Source: Streptomyces spinoverrucosus
GTDB lineage: Bacteria; Actinomycetota; Actinomycetes; Streptomycetales; Streptomycetaceae
Direction: 5' to 3'
Assembly: GCF_015712165.1 (NCBI RefSeq)
Contig: NZ_JADPZX010000001.1
Location: forward strand, 620,001 to 684,000
Length of the DNA: 64,000 bases
The notes beneath the pieces were generated by a model, which saw nothing but the letters and a program-made list of their open reading frames with translations, did no database searches and had not been told where the DNA came from. A program made the translations under genes and the position numbers. This document shows, piece by piece, positions 1-9,513 of the stretch (position 1 is the first letter of the stretch; every line of letters starts with the position of its first letter).

Positions 1-761
1 TGCCGGTCCTGCTGTTCACCCCGCAGCCGATCGCCACGGCCGCCGCCGCGCTGATGGTCGTCACCCAGCTGTGGCTGGTCCTGTCCGGCAACTTCTCCTG
101 GCTGAACTGGATCACCATCGTGCTCGCCCTGGCGGCGATCCAGTTCCCCACCGACCCGCCGTCCGTGCCCGGCGCTCCGCTCTGGTACGCGGTCGTGGTC
201 CTGGCCGTGGCCGCGCTGATCGCGTTCCTCAGCTACCGCCCCGTCACCAACATGATCTCCCGCCGCCAGGTCATGAACCGCTCCTTCGACCCGCTCCACC
301 TGGTCAACACCTACGGCGCCTTCGGCAGCGTCAGCCGGGTCCGCTACGAGGTGGTCATCGAGGGCACCGCCGACGCCGTACCGCACGAGGACTCCGACTG
401 GCGGGAGTACGAGTTCAAGGGCAAACCCGGCGATCCACGGCACTGGCCGCGCCAGTTCGCGCCGTACCATCTGCGGCTGGACTGGCTGATGTGGTTCGCG
501 GCGCTCTCCCCGGCCTACGCGGGCTCGTGGTTCGGCGCCCTGGTCGAACGCCTGCTGGAGAACGACCGCGACACCCTGAGGCTGCTGCGCCGCTCCCCCT
601 TCCCGCCCGACGAGCCCCCGCGCTTCATCCGCGCCCGCCTCTTCCGCTACCGGTACACGACCTGGCGGGAGCTGCGGGAGACGGGCGCGTGCTGGGACCG
701 GACGTATGTGCGGGAGTATCTGCCGCCGACGCGGCTGGCGGAGGCAGCTCAGAGGTCGTAG
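1..761 (+). CDS. Lipase maturation factor family protein, C-terminal part
   Basis: Only the 3' part is present; the reading frame is open from base 3, so the start lies before the window. Two hydrophobic helices (about bases 54-140 and 180-240) are followed by a soluble domain with the segments YGAFGSVSRVRYEV and LDWLMWFAAL, which I recognise from the C-terminal domain of LMF1-like lipase maturation factors. The vertebrate member helps fold secreted lipases in the ER; the bacterial role is not established. The gene converges on the fuconolactonase gene and their stop ends overlap by 13 bases. Nothing downstream on the same strand belongs with it. Confidence 0.7.
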   Translation, partial: PVLLFTPQPIATAAAALMVVTQLWLVLSGNFSWLNWITIVLALAAIQFPTDPPSVPGAPLWYAVVVLAVAALIAFLSYRPVTNMISRRQVMNRSFDPLHLVNTYGAFGSVSRVRYEVVIEGTADAVPHEDSDWREYEFKGKPGDPRHWPRQFAPYHLRLDWLMWFAALSPAYAGSWFGALVERLLENDRDTLRLLRRSPFPPDEPPRFIRARLFRYRYTTWRELRETGACWDRTYVREYLPPTRLAEAAQRS

Positions 762-1603
762 ACGCGGGTGGCGGTGGTCTCGAAGAGCTGGGCGCGTTCG
801 TCCCGGCTCAGGTCGCTCGCCAGACCGCCCACGAGGGACGACACCTGCGCGTACGTCGCCGCCACCGTGCACACCGGCCAGTCCGAGCCGAACATCAGGC
901 GGCCGGGTCCGAAGGCCTCCAGCGCGGTGTCCCAGTACGGGCGCAGGGGTGCGAGGGGCCAGGTGGTCCCGCCCCACAGGGCCGGGTCCATCTCCGTCAC
1001 CAGGCCCGACACCTTGCACACCGTGTTGGGCAGCTCGCCCAGCGCCCTGATGTCACAGGCCCACGCTTCCGGCGCGCCGGAAGCGACGGGCGGCTTGCCC
1101 AGATGATCGAGGACGAAGGTCAGGCCGGGCAGCGAGGCCGCCGCCCGCACGCACGCGGACAGCTGATGCGGCAGCACGATCAGGTCGTAGACGAGGCCCG
1201 CCTCGGCCACGGCGGCGAGACCTCGGCGTACGTCCGGACGCAGCAGCCACTCGGGGTCCGGCTCGCCCTGGACCTGGTGGCGGATGCCCTTGAGGTACCG
1301 CCCGCCGGGGAGTTCCCGCAGCCGGGCGAGTTCGTCCGCGACGTCCGGACGGGTGAGGTCGGTCCAGCCGACGACGCCCGCGACCAGCTCGTGCGCGGCG
1401 GCCAGGGCCAGGAACTCCGGGGTCTCCTCGGGCACCGTCACCGTCTGGACGAGGACCGTGCGGTCGACGCCGGCCGCGCGGGCCTCGGGTGCGAGGTCGG
1501 TGAGGGTGAAGTTCCGCCGGAGCGGCTGGAGTTCGGGACCGGCTATCCACTCCTGGTCGCGGACCGACAGGTCCCAGACGTGGTGGTGCGCGTCGACGGT
1601 CAC
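749..1603 (-). CDS. Amidohydrolase family protein, probable L-fuconolactonase
   Basis: 284 residues, TIM-barrel amidohydrolase-2 family. The metal-binding histidines open the protein (VDAHHHVWD, His6-His8) and a late FGSDWPV motif near residue 240 gives the catalytic aspartate. The family includes L-fuconolactone and dicarboxylate-lactone hydrolases. Position as last gene of a fuconate operon suggests opening of L-fucono-1,4-lactone to L-fuconate. The start chosen is the GTG at 1603-1601, with AAGGAGG 7 bases upstream; it overlaps the stop of the aldo/keto reductase (GTGA), implying translational coupling. Longer upstream reading is the neighbour's DNA in another frame. Substrate is inferred from context only. 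Confidence 0.85.
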   Translation of the reverse strand: MTVDAHHHVWDLSVRDQEWIAGPELQPLRRNFTLTDLAPEARAAGVDRTVLVQTVTVPEETPEFLALAAAHELVAGVVGWTDLTRPDVADELARLRELPGGRYLKGIRHQVQGEPDPEWLLRPDVRRGLAAVAEAGLVYDLIVLPHQLSACVRAAASLPGLTFVLDHLGKPPVASGAPEAWACDIRALGELPNTVCKVSGLVTEMDPALWGGTTWPLAPLRPYWDTALEAFGPGRLMFGSDWPVCTVAATYAQVSSLVGGLASDLSRDERAQLFETTATRVYDL

Positions 1604-2562
1604 GGCAGTTCCTCCTTCGGGACGGGAGCCTCGGACGGCAGGAGCCCCGTCTCCCGCAGCTCCTGCCAGAACGCGGCGGGCACGGGCGTACGGAACTGCT
1701 CGGCGCAGTCGTCGACCTCGGCGGCCGTGCGGGCGCCCACGAGGACGTCGACGACCGCCGGGTGGGCGGCGCAGAAGGCGAGGGCGGCGGCGCGCAGGGT
1801 CGTGCCGTGGCGGTCGGCGATCGACTTCAGGCGCAGCGCACGGTCGAGCAACTCCGGTGGCGCCGCGGTGTAGTCGTACGTCGCTCCTGGTCGCGGATCC
1901 GCCAGCAGACCGGAGTTGAAGGCGCCCCCGATCACCACCGCCGTCCCGCGTTCCTGTGCGCTGGGCAGCAGGTCGGTGAGGGCGCTCTGGTCGAGGAGCG
2001 TGTAACGGCCGGCGCACAGCACCACGTCGACGTCGGTGTCGCGGACGAAGCGGGTGAGCATCGCGCTCTGGTTCATGCCCGCGCCGATCGCGCCGACCAC
2101 GCCCTGCGAGCGCAGCCTCTCCAGGGCCGGGTAGCCCTCGCGGAAGGCCCGTTCGGCGTCGTTGTCGGGGTCGTGGAGGTAGACGGTGTCGACGCGGTCG
2201 AGGCCGAGGCGTTCCAGGGACGCGTCCAGGGTGCGGCGGATGCCGTCGGCGGTGAAGTCCCAGACGCGGCGGTGGGTGGCGGGGACCGCGAAGCCGTGAG
2301 CCAGGTCGTCGCCGGTGCCGTCGGCGGGTTCCAGACGGCGGCCGACCTTGGTGGAGATCGTGTACGCCGAGCGGGGGTGCTCGCGCAGTGCGGCGCCGAG
2401 GCGGCGTTCGGACAGGCCGAGGCCGTAGTGCGGGGCGGTGTCGAAGTGGCGGATGCCCTGACGCCAGGCGGCGGTCACGGCGTCGTACGCCTGCTCGTCG
2501 GTGAGCTCGGTGTGGAGGTTGCCGATTCCGGCGGCGCCGAAGGCGAGCTCGGCGCCGCTCAT
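1600..2562 (-). CDS. Aldo/keto reductase, probable L-fucose (D-threo-aldose) 1-dehydrogenase
   Basis: 320 residues, full length for the family. Catalytic elements are visible in order: HFDTAPHYGLG (Asp and Tyr near 39-44), the Lys in STKVGR near 69 and the His in DTVYLHDPDND near 120. The protein resembles NAD(P)-dependent D-threo-aldose 1-dehydrogenases, which oxidise L-fucose to its lactone, the first step of the non-phosphorylating fucose pathway. ATG at 2562 overlaps the stop of the SDR gene (ATGA), and its own stop overlaps the lactonase GTG. Cytoplasmic, no signal peptide. Specificity for fucose rather than another aldose is inferred from the operon. Confidence 0.85.
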   Translation of the reverse strand: MSGAELAFGAAGIGNLHTELTDEQAYDAVTAAWRQGIRHFDTAPHYGLGLSERRLGAALREHPRSAYTISTKVGRRLEPADGTGDDLAHGFAVPATHRRVWDFTADGIRRTLDASLERLGLDRVDTVYLHDPDNDAERAFREGYPALERLRSQGVVGAIGAGMNQSAMLTRFVRDTDVDVVLCAGRYTLLDQSALTDLLPSAQERGTAVVIGGAFNSGLLADPRPGATYDYTAAPPELLDRALRLKSIADRHGTTLRAAALAFCAAHPAVVDVLVGARTAAEVDDCAEQFRTPVPAAFWQELRETGLLPSEAPVPKEELP

Positions 2563-3317
2563 CGCTGGGCCGCCGGACGCAGGCGCAGCCCCTGCATGCC
2601 GCCGTCGACCGCCAGTGCCGTACCGGTCGTCGCGCCGGACAGTGGGCCTGCCAGGTAGGCGATGGCGCCCGCGACTTCGGCCGCCGTGACGAGGCGGCCG
2701 GCGGGCTGGCGGGCCTCCAGCGCCGCGCGCTCGGCGGCCGGGTCGTCGGCGGCGTCGAGCAGGCGGCCGATCCACGGGGTGTCCACGGTGCCGGGGTTGA
2801 CGCAGTTGACGCGGATGCCCTCGCGGACGTGGTCGGCGGCCATGGCGAGGGTGAGGGAGTACACGGCGCCCTTGGTCGCGCTGTACAGGGCGCGTTGCGG
2901 CAGGCCCGCGGTGGCGGCGATGGAGCAGGTGTTCACGATCGCCGCGTGGGCGGACTCGCGCAGGTGCGGCAGGCAGGCGCGGGTCGTGCGGACCATGCCG
3001 ACGACGTTGACGTCCAGGACCCGGTGCCATGCGGCGTCGTCGTTGTCCTCGACGGTGCCCTGGGCGCCGATGCCGGCGTTGTTGACCAGGACGTCGAGCC
3101 CACCGAGGTCGGCGACCGCGTCCGTCACCGCCTGTCGTACGGAGGCGTCGTCGGTGACGTCGGCCCGGTGGGCGAGGAGGGGCTTGTCGACCGTCGACGG
3201 GTCGAGGTCGAGGACGGCGACGCGCGCTCCCCGCTCCGCCAGGAGTTCGGCCGTGGCGCGCCCGATGCCGGAGGCGCCGCCGGTCACCAGGGCCCTGATG
3301 CCCTCGAAGTCGGTCAT
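2559..3317 (-). CDS. SDR oxidoreductase, probable 2-keto-3-deoxy-L-fuconate dehydrogenase
   Basis: 252 residues, classical short-chain dehydrogenase. Cofactor loop TGGASGIG at 12-19, acidic residue DLD at 37-39 (favours NAD over NADP), NNAG at 79-82, and the catalytic triad Ser132, Tyr145 and Lys149 (YSATK). In the L-fucose pathway an SDR oxidises 2-keto-3-deoxy-L-fuconate after the dehydratase, and this gene lies directly after the dehydratase gene with an ATGA overlap. Start ATG at 3317 overlaps the dehydratase stop. Function is by family plus operon context; a different hydroxy-acid substrate cannot be excluded. Confidence 0.82.
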   Translation of the reverse strand: MTDFEGIRALVTGGASGIGRATAELLAERGARVAVLDLDPSTVDKPLLAHRADVTDDASVRQAVTDAVADLGGLDVLVNNAGIGAQGTVEDNDDAAWHRVLDVNVVGMVRTTRACLPHLRESAHAAIVNTCSIAATAGLPQRALYSATKGAVYSLTLAMAADHVREGIRVNCVNPGTVDTPWIGRLLDAADDPAAERAALEARQPAGRLVTAAEVAGAIAYLAGPLSGATTGTALAVDGGMQGLRLRPAAQR

Positions 3318-4660
3318 GCCGATTGCCCCTTCTCGTTCGTGTCGTCGCGGTCGACGGCCCAGACGGTGCCGTCGGGGAAGCTGTGGCGCGCGATGGACTC
3401 CGGGCGCATGGTGGCCGAGAAGCCGGGCGCGGTGGGTGCGAGGTAGTGGCCGTCCCGGATGCGGACCGGGTCGAGGAAGTGGTCGTGGAGATGGTCGACG
3501 TACTCGACGACCCGGTCGTCGGTGGTGCCGGAGACCGCGAGGTAGTCGAACATGGCCAGGTGCTGGACGAGTTCGCACAGGCCGACCCCGCCGGCGTGCG
3601 GGCACACCGGGACGCCGAACCTGGCGGCGAGCAGCAGGATGGCGAGGTTCTCGTTGACGCCGCCGACGCGGGCCGCGTCGAGCTGGAGGACGTCGATGGC
3701 GCCGGCCTGGAGGAACTGCTTGAAGACGATCCGGTTGTGGGCGTGCTCGCCGGTGGCGACCCTGACCGGGGCGACGGCCCGGCGGATCGCCGCGTGGCCG
3801 AGGATGTCGTCGGGGCTGGTGGGCTCCTCGATCCAGTACGGGTCGAACTCGGCGAGGGCCCGCGTCCAGCGGATCGCCTCGTCGACGTCCCAGCGCTGGT
3901 TCGCGTCGATCGCCACGCGGACGTCGGGGCCGACCACGGCACGGGCGACGCGGCAGCGCCGGATGTCGTCGTCCAGGTCGGCGCCCACCTTGAGCTTGAT
4001 CTGCCGGAAGCCGTCGGCGACCGCCTGGGTGGCGAGCCGGCTGAGCTTGGCGTCGTCGTAGCCGAGCCAGCCCGGTGAGGTGGTGTAGGCGGGGTAGCCG
4101 CGCTCCAGCAGCCGGGCCCGGCGTTCCTGGGCCCCCTCGCGCCCGCGCCGCAGGATGGTCAGCGCATCCTCGGGGGTGAGGGCGTCCGTGAGGTAGCGGA
4201 AGTCGATCTGGCTCACCAGCCACTCGGGCTCGGCGTCGGCGAGCAGCTGCCACAGCGGTCGGCCGGCCCGCTTGGCGGCCAGGTCCCAGACGGCGTTGAC
4301 GACCGCGCCGATCGCCATGTGCAGCACGCCCTTCTCGGGCCCGAGCCAGCGCAGTTGGCTGTCGCCGATCAGGGCGCGGTTGAGGCTGCCGGGGTCCGCG
4401 CACAGCTCGTCGACCGAGCGCCCGATCACATGCCCGCGCAGCGCCTCGATCGCGGCGACCTGGACCTCGTTGCCGCGCCCGATGGTGAAGGTGAAGCCGT
4501 GCCCCTCGTGGCCGTCGGCCGCGTCGGTGCGCAGGACGACGTAGGCCGCCGAGTAGTCGGGGTCCGGGTTCATCGCGTCGGAGCCGTCGAGTTCGCGGGA
4601 AGTGGGGAAGCGGATGTCGTGGGTGTCGACGGCGGTGATGCGGGCGGGGGTGGAGGGCAC
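3314..4660 (-). CDS. L-fuconate dehydratase, enolase superfamily
   Basis: 448 residues from the GTG at 4660; an upstream in-frame ATG at 4684 is possible, but the GTG has GAAAGG 6 bases before it. Mandelate racemase/enolase fold: Lys222 and Lys224 of IKLKVG are the general bases, Asp252 (DANQRW), Glu278 (IEEPTSPDD) and Glu305 (GEHAHNR) bind magnesium, and His355 (CPHAGG) completes the site. Length and motifs match L-fuconate dehydratase and the related vertebrate ENOSF1 protein. It makes 2-keto-3-deoxy-L-fuconate and is the first gene of the four-gene operon, expressed from the 4661-4816 promoter region. Confidence 0.88.
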   Translation of the reverse strand: MPSTPARITAVDTHDIRFPTSRELDGSDAMNPDPDYSAAYVVLRTDAADGHEGHGFTFTIGRGNEVQVAAIEALRGHVIGRSVDELCADPGSLNRALIGDSQLRWLGPEKGVLHMAIGAVVNAVWDLAAKRAGRPLWQLLADAEPEWLVSQIDFRYLTDALTPEDALTILRRGREGAQERRARLLERGYPAYTTSPGWLGYDDAKLSRLATQAVADGFRQIKLKVGADLDDDIRRCRVARAVVGPDVRVAIDANQRWDVDEAIRWTRALAEFDPYWIEEPTSPDDILGHAAIRRAVAPVRVATGEHAHNRIVFKQFLQAGAIDVLQLDAARVGGVNENLAILLLAARFGVPVCPHAGGVGLCELVQHLAMFDYLAVSGTTDDRVVEYVDHLHDHFLDPVRIRDGHYLAPTAPGFSATMRPESIARHSFPDGTVWAVDRDDTNEKGQSA

Positions 4661-4699
4661 AGAACGCCTTTCGGTCCGAGGCATCGACGTCCCGCTTAT

Positions 4700-4713
4700 T
4701 TATCAGACCACTT
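4700..4713. promoter_or_regulatory. Second, half-conserved operator for the GntR regulator
   Basis: On the minus strand this reads GTGGTCTGATA, sharing the half-site GTGGTC with the perfect dyad at 4763-4775. It overlaps an A/T-rich stretch that probably contains the -10 element of the fuconate operon, so binding would block transcription. Inference from sequence similarity only. Confidence 0.45.
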
Positions 4714-4762
4714 GGACCCTCCGATACCCTCCTGACGATCTTTCTTCGCCTCTCACGCGATA

Positions 4763-4775
4763 GTGGTCGGACCAC
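4763..4775. promoter_or_regulatory. Perfect palindromic operator between the GntR gene and the fuconate operon
   Basis: GTGGTCGGACCAC is a perfect 6+1+6 dyad in the 156-base divergent intergenic region. It resembles the TGGTC-N-GACCA type of site known for FadR-subfamily GntR regulators, the family encoded by the adjacent gene. It lies about 40 bases before the regulator's start codon, fitting joint control of both directions. Confidence 0.6.
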
Positions 4776-4816
4776 CTCGCTGGTTAGACTGCGGCGGACC
4801 GGCGACAGGAGAAGGC

Positions 4817-5530
4817 GTGAACGAGACGGAGACAGTGCCGGCCCCGCAGAAGGGCACGGTGCCCCAGCGCGCCATCGAGCGGATCAAGACGCTGATCGGC
4901 GAGGGGGTCCTCGAACCCGGCGCGCGGCTGCCCACCGAGCGCGAACTGGCGGCCCAACTGGGCATCTCCCGCAGCTCGATGCGGGAGGCGATCCGCGCGC
5001 TCACGGTGATGGGCGTCCTGGAGGCCCGGCACGGCTCCGGCATCTACGTCACCCAGCTCCAGGCCGGCGACCTGCTGGAGACCTTCGGTGTGGTGGCCGA
5101 CCTGTCGCGGGGCCCGCGTCTGGTCGAACTGCTGGAGGTCCGCCGCATCCTGGAGTCGACGGCGACCGCGCTGGCCGCCGCCCGCATCACGCCCGAACAG
5201 CTCGCCGAGGTCGAAAGGCATCTGGTGGCGATGGACGCCACCGACGACCCGGAGGAGGTCCTCGCCCACGACCTCGCCTTCCACCGCGCGATCGCGGCCG
5301 CCGCCGGCAACGAGACCATGGCGGCCATCCTGGAGGGCCTGTCCTCGCGCACCTTCCGGGCCCGCGTCCGGCGCGGCTACCAGGAGGAGGCCGCCATCGC
5401 CCGCACCCGCCGCGAACACACCGCGATCCACCGCGCCCTCGCCGCCCGCGACCCGGAGGCGGCGCGGGCGGCGGCGGCCACGCACGTGGGCGAGGTGGAG
5501 GAGTGGCTGCGCGCGCAGGTCGGCGACTAG
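4817..5530 (+). CDS. FadR-type GntR transcriptional regulator of the fuconate operon
   Basis: 237 residues. Winged helix at about 14-78 with the GntR signature LPTERELAAQLGISRSSMRE, then an all-helical FCD ligand domain at about 90-230 with HDLAFHRAI. GTG at 4817 is preceded by AGGAG; the longer open frame from 4763 would start inside the operator dyad and has no ribosome site. Divergent from the L-fuconate operon with two shared GTGGTC sites between, so I infer local repression relieved by a pathway intermediate. Confidence 0.85.
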   Translation: MNETETVPAPQKGTVPQRAIERIKTLIGEGVLEPGARLPTERELAAQLGISRSSMREAIRALTVMGVLEARHGSGIYVTQLQAGDLLETFGVVADLSRGPRLVELLEVRRILESTATALAAARITPEQLAEVERHLVAMDATDDPEEVLAHDLAFHRAIAAAAGNETMAAILEGLSSRTFRARVRRGYQEEAAIARTRREHTAIHRALAARDPEAARAAAATHVGEVEEWLRAQVGD

Positions 5531-5652
5531 TACGTGCCCTCCGTTTGTGAGGGTTGACCTGTTCACCGGACCAGGGACCGGTGCCGGGCTAGCGTGCGCA
5601 TGCCACTGTTTGTGTGAGAGTGCACCCAGTGCACAAGGGGGGTTGTCATCAC

Positions 5653-6336
5653 ATGCGGAGCATGCGCAGAGCACTGGCGCGACTGACGATCGCGTTACTC
5701 GCCGGGGCCGGTCTCGTCCTCGCCGGCCCGGGCGCCGCCCGGGCCACGACCACGGTCGAGATCCCGGCGGCCACCGCCGACGGCATCTCGGCGACCGTGA
5801 AGTTCTACGGCGCGGTCGTCCCACGCCACTACAACCCGGACCCCACGGCACCCTTCGGGGACCGCAAGTGCCTGAACACCTACCACGACTACAACCCGAC
5901 CCCCGGCTGCGGCGGCTTCAAACTGGACGTCCGGCTGCACAACGTCCGCAACCAGCCCGGATACCTCGCCGGGCTGCGCAGCTCCGTCTACGGTTTCCAG
6001 GCCTACGCCGACACCGCGCGCACCTTCGGCTGTCTGCGCCCCGACGGCACGTTCGACCACGCCACGGGCTTCGTGGTCCGCACCGAGCGGCAGGCCCTGC
6101 TGCCGACGTACTACTACACGGACGCGAACTGGATCATCCACCAGCACCGCGAGTACCCCGACCAGGACTTCGGCCCGCACTTCTACATGAACTTCCCGGC
6201 CGTCGAGGTGAGCTGCCCCGAGGGCACGACCCCGACGCAGTACGGACTGAAGGTCACCAACGTCCAGGTCACCATCGCCGACGACAACGTCTTCGGCCAC
6301 ACGACCTGGAGCACGCCGGGGCCGTTCTACGCCTGA
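5653..6336 (+). CDS. Secreted protein of unknown function
   Basis: 227 residues from the ATG at 5653, which follows a G-rich ribosome site (AAGGGGGG); an upstream GTG at 5614 would only lengthen the N-terminus before the signal. MRSMRRALAR plus a hydrophobic stretch ending in AARA gives a clear Sec signal peptide with cleavage near residue 31. The mature part has four cysteines, is rich in aromatic residues (NTYHDYNP, TYYYTDANW) and has no motif I recognise. It converges on the alpha-mannosidase gene and overlaps its end by 10 bases. No operon partner. Confidence 0.7.
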   Translation: MRSMRRALARLTIALLAGAGLVLAGPGAARATTTVEIPAATADGISATVKFYGAVVPRHYNPDPTAPFGDRKCLNTYHDYNPTPGCGGFKLDVRLHNVRNQPGYLAGLRSSVYGFQAYADTARTFGCLRPDGTFDHATGFVVRTERQALLPTYYYTDANWIIHQHREYPDQDFGPHFYMNFPAVEVSCPEGTTPTQYGLKVTNVQVTIADDNVFGHTTWSTPGPFYA

Positions 6337-9300
6337 CCTCGCCGCAGCCGGAGGGTGACCAGCTCGAAGGGACGCAGGCGTACGGTCATCCGCTCGCCGT
6401 CGACCACGGGCGCGGCGGCCTCCGGCAGCGGGCGTTCCAGCAGGTCGGTGACCGTGACGCCGGTGACCTCGAAGCCGGCGGTGAGCGTGGCCCGGGCCCG
6501 GCCGCCGTGAGCCTCGTGGAAGCGGACCACCACGTCACCGCTGCCGTCGTCGGCCAGCTTGACGGCCGTGATCACAACGGCGTCCTGGTCGACCGTGACG
6601 AGCGGCGCGACGTCCTGAGCGCCGGTCGTCACGCGCTCGGGCAGGTTGATCCGCCACCCCTCCCGCACCGCGTCGCCGATGCCCGCGCCGGGCACGAGGG
6701 CGTGCCGGAAACGGTGCACGCCCTGGTCCGTCTCGGGGTCCGGGAAGCGCGGGGCGCGCAGCAGGGAGACCCGGACCGTGGTGGTCGTACCGCCGTCGCC
6801 GTCGGTGCGGACGGCGCGGGTCACGTCGTGCCCGTACGTGGAGTCGTTGACGACGGCGACGCCCCAGCCGGGTTCCTCCAGGTGGACGAAGCGGTGGTTG
6901 CAGGCCTCGAACTTGGCGGCCTCCCATGAGGTGTTGGTGTGCGTGGGCCGGTGGAAGTGCCCGAACTGCGTCTCGGAGGCGTACCGTTCGGCGTGCACGT
7001 CGAGCGGGAAGGCGAGCTTGAGGAACTTCTCCGTCTCGTGCCAGTCGACCTCCGTGTCCAGCACCAGCCGCCGCTCCCCCGGCGGCAGCGACAGCACCTG
7101 CGTGACACGCGACGCGCCGAAGGACCGTACGATCCGCACCGACGCGCCGTCCTCACCCGGGGTGATCTCGTCGAGACCGGTCAGGTCGGTGACGGTGTTG
7201 CGGTAGAACTCGTCGACGTCCCAGGCGTCCCACATGTTCGGGAAGTCGGGGTGGAGCTGGAGAAGGCCCGCGACCCGGCCCGGGGCGACGGTCTCGCGGT
7301 CGGCCTCGATGTCGTACACGGAGACGACAAGGCCCCGGTCGTCGATCCCGATCCGCAGCAGGCCGTTGTCCAGGACGTACCCGCCCTCCTCGCGAGGGCT
7401 CACCGACGTCGCCCCTTCCGCGACCCGAACACCGGCACCGCCCGCGGGGATGCCCCGCCTGCTGTGCGGCGCGGCGTTGAAGACCAGCTCTCGCTGCCCC
7501 TCCCCCGCCAGCGCCCGCTGGGCCGCGTCGATGATCGCGTTCAGCTCGCCGGCGATCCGCTCATAGGTCGCGCGCGCCTCGCGGTGCACCCAGGCGATGG
7601 ACGAGCCGGGCAGGATGTCGTGGAACTGGTGCAGCAGCACCGTCTTCCAGACGCGGTCCAGCTCGTCGTACGGATAGGGGAATCCCGTGCGGACGGCGGC
7701 GGTCGCGGCCCACAGTTCGGCCTCCCGCAGCAGGTGTTCGCTGCGCCGGTTGCCCTGCTTGGTCTTGGCCTGGCTGGTGAGGGTGGCGCGGTGGAGTTCG
7801 AGGTAGAGCTCGCCGACCCAGACGGGCGGATGGGGGTACTCGGCCTCGGCCTTGGCGAAGAAGGCCGCCGGGGTCTCCCAGGTGACGGTCGGGGAGCCTT
7901 CGAGGTCGCGCAGCCGGGCCGCCCGGGCGACCATCTCGCGGGTGGTGCCACCACCTCCGTCGCCCCAGCCTGAGGGGGCGAGGGAGTGGCGGGCGTTGCC
8001 CTTGTCCCTGAAGTTGCGGGCGGCGTGGGCGAGTTCGCTGCCCTTCATGGAGCAGTTGTAGGTGTCGACGGGCGGGAAGTGGGTGAAGATCCGGGTGCCG
8101 TCGATGCCTTCCCAGGCGAAGGTGTGGTGCGGGAACTTGTTGGTGCGGGACCAGGAGATCTTCTGCGTCAGCAGGTACTTGGAGCCCGCCGCCTTGATGA
8201 TCTGCGGCAGCCCGGCGGCGAAGCCGAAGGTGTCGGGCAGCCAGGCCTCCTCGTTGTCGATGCCGAACTCGTCGAGGAAGAACCGCTTGCCGTGCACGAA
8301 CTGCCGGGCCATCGCCTCCGAGCCGGGCAGGTTGGTGTCCGACTCCACCCACATCCCACCGGCGGGTACGAACCGTCCGTCCGCCACCGCCTTCTTCACC
8401 CGCGCCCACACCTCGGGCCGGTGCTCCTTCACCCACGCCCACTGCTGTGCCTGGGACATGGCGAACACGAAGTCCGGCTCGTCGTCCAGCAGTGCGGTCA
8501 TGTTGGCGGTGGTACGGGCCACCTTGCGGACGGTCTCGCGCAGCGGCCACAGCCACGCCGAGTCGATATGGGCGTGGCCGACGGCGCTGATCCGGTGCGC
8601 GGAGGGTGAGGCGGGGCTGGACAGGACGTCGGTGAGGCGGGAACGGGCCCGCGCCGCCGTCCCGTTGACGTCCTGGAGGTCGATCGCGTCCAGCGCCCCC
8701 TCCACCGCCCGCAGGATCTCCCAGCGGCGGGCCGAGTCGGCGGGCAGCTCGGCCATCAGCTCGCCGAGCACCTCCAGGTCGGTCACCAGCTGCCACACCG
8801 TCTCGTCGAAGACGGCCAGGTCCATGCGGGTGAGGGTGTACTGCGGGGCGCTGCCCGCGGTCTCCTTGTCGCCCAGTTCGGTCGGCCGGAAGGGGTGGTG
8901 GCCGAGGATGACCGGGTTGGAGGCGGCCTCGATGTGCAGCCGCACCTCCTCACCGCCCTCGACGGGCGCGCCGATGCGCACCCACTGGTTGCGTGGGTTC
9001 AGGCCCTTCACCGGCGTGCCGTCGGGCCGGTAGACCAGGCCCTCGCACTGGAAGCCGGGCATGTTCTCGTCGAACCCCAGGTCGAGCAGCGCCTCGACGG
9101 TCTTTCCGGCCCACGCCTCGGGGACGGTGCCGGTGACGCGGAACCAGCTGGTACCCCAGGGGGCACCCCACCGGGCGCCCACCTCGACGGGCCGCGGCTC
9201 GGCCGCAAGGCCCTCGGCGACCGGCACCGGCTCGTCGGGGGCGTGCCACACCGCCACGTCCAGCGGTACGGACTCGGGGTACACGGCGGGGCGGACGCGT

Positions 9301-9353
9301 TCTTCGAGGACTCGCCTGAGGCGGGCCTCGACGAGGCTGCGGTCGTCATGCAT
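6327..9353 (-). CDS. Alpha-mannosidase, glycoside hydrolase family 38
   Basis: 1008 residues from ATG at 9353, normal length for bacterial GH38 enzymes. The zinc-binding motif GHAHIDSAWLWPLRET is near residue 255 and the nucleophile segment WVESDTNLPGSE near residue 338. A central three-helix region and C-terminal beta domains complete the family architecture. No signal peptide is seen, so it acts inside the cell on imported mannosides. Open frame continues far upstream of the ATG but that DNA is the antisense of the amidase gene. It is divergent from the amidase gene with a 160-base intergenic region holding a perfect 12-base dyad. Confidence 0.9.
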   Translation of the reverse strand: MHDDRSLVEARLRRVLEERVRPAVYPESVPLDVAVWHAPDEPVPVAEGLAAEPRPVEVGARWGAPWGTSWFRVTGTVPEAWAGKTVEALLDLGFDENMPGFQCEGLVYRPDGTPVKGLNPRNQWVRIGAPVEGGEEVRLHIEAASNPVILGHHPFRPTELGDKETAGSAPQYTLTRMDLAVFDETVWQLVTDLEVLGELMAELPADSARRWEILRAVEGALDAIDLQDVNGTAARARSRLTDVLSSPASPSAHRISAVGHAHIDSAWLWPLRETVRKVARTTANMTALLDDEPDFVFAMSQAQQWAWVKEHRPEVWARVKKAVADGRFVPAGGMWVESDTNLPGSEAMARQFVHGKRFFLDEFGIDNEEAWLPDTFGFAAGLPQIIKAAGSKYLLTQKISWSRTNKFPHHTFAWEGIDGTRIFTHFPPVDTYNCSMKGSELAHAARNFRDKGNARHSLAPSGWGDGGGGTTREMVARAARLRDLEGSPTVTWETPAAFFAKAEAEYPHPPVWVGELYLELHRATLTSQAKTKQGNRRSEHLLREAELWAATAAVRTGFPYPYDELDRVWKTVLLHQFHDILPGSSIAWVHREARATYERIAGELNAIIDAAQRALAGEGQRELVFNAAPHSRRGIPAGGAGVRVAEGATSVSPREEGGYVLDNGLLRIGIDDRGLVVSVYDIEADRETVAPGRVAGLLQLHPDFPNMWDAWDVDEFYRNTVTDLTGLDEITPGEDGASVRIVRSFGASRVTQVLSLPPGERRLVLDTEVDWHETEKFLKLAFPLDVHAERYASETQFGHFHRPTHTNTSWEAAKFEACNHRFVHLEEPGWGVAVVNDSTYGHDVTRAVRTDGDGGTTTTVRVSLLRAPRFPDPETDQGVHRFRHALVPGAGIGDAVREGWRINLPERVTTGAQDVAPLVTVDQDAVVITAVKLADDGSGDVVVRFHEAHGGRARATLTAGFEVTGVTVTDLLERPLPEAAAPVVDGERMTVRLRPFELVTLRLRRGQA

Positions 9354-9411
9354 GCGGGGCGCTCCGTGGGTCGTCGGGATCCGACGAGAGGTACAGCTTT
9401 CCTGCGGCACG

Positions 9412-9423
9412 CGGTTCGAACCG
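9412..9423. promoter_or_regulatory. Perfect 12-base palindrome in the mannosidase/amidase intergenic region
   Basis: CGGTTCGAACCG is a perfect dyad about 60 bases upstream of the mannosidase start and 90 bases upstream of the amidase start. A longer inverted pair (CGAGAGGT at 9385 and ACCTCTCG at 9445) flanks it. A binding site for an unidentified regulator is plausible; no regulator gene is adjacent. Confidence 0.35.
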
Positions 9424-9513
9424 TCCCCGCGCCGACCTCTCGACGTGACAGCTGATGTCCGGGCAGAGTTCTCCCCACGTACTCGCCAGTAGCCCCCATA
9501 CCGAGGAGCGCCC

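Noticed and set aside
749..2017. Longer lactonase reading frame (422 codons)
   Set aside because: The extension lies inside the aldo/keto reductase gene in another frame; the GTG at 1603 has AAGGAGG and the conserved HHH motif follows directly.
8895..9455. Plus-strand open frame inside the mannosidase gene
   Set aside because: Shadow frame from GC-rich codon bias; no ribosome site and no domain.
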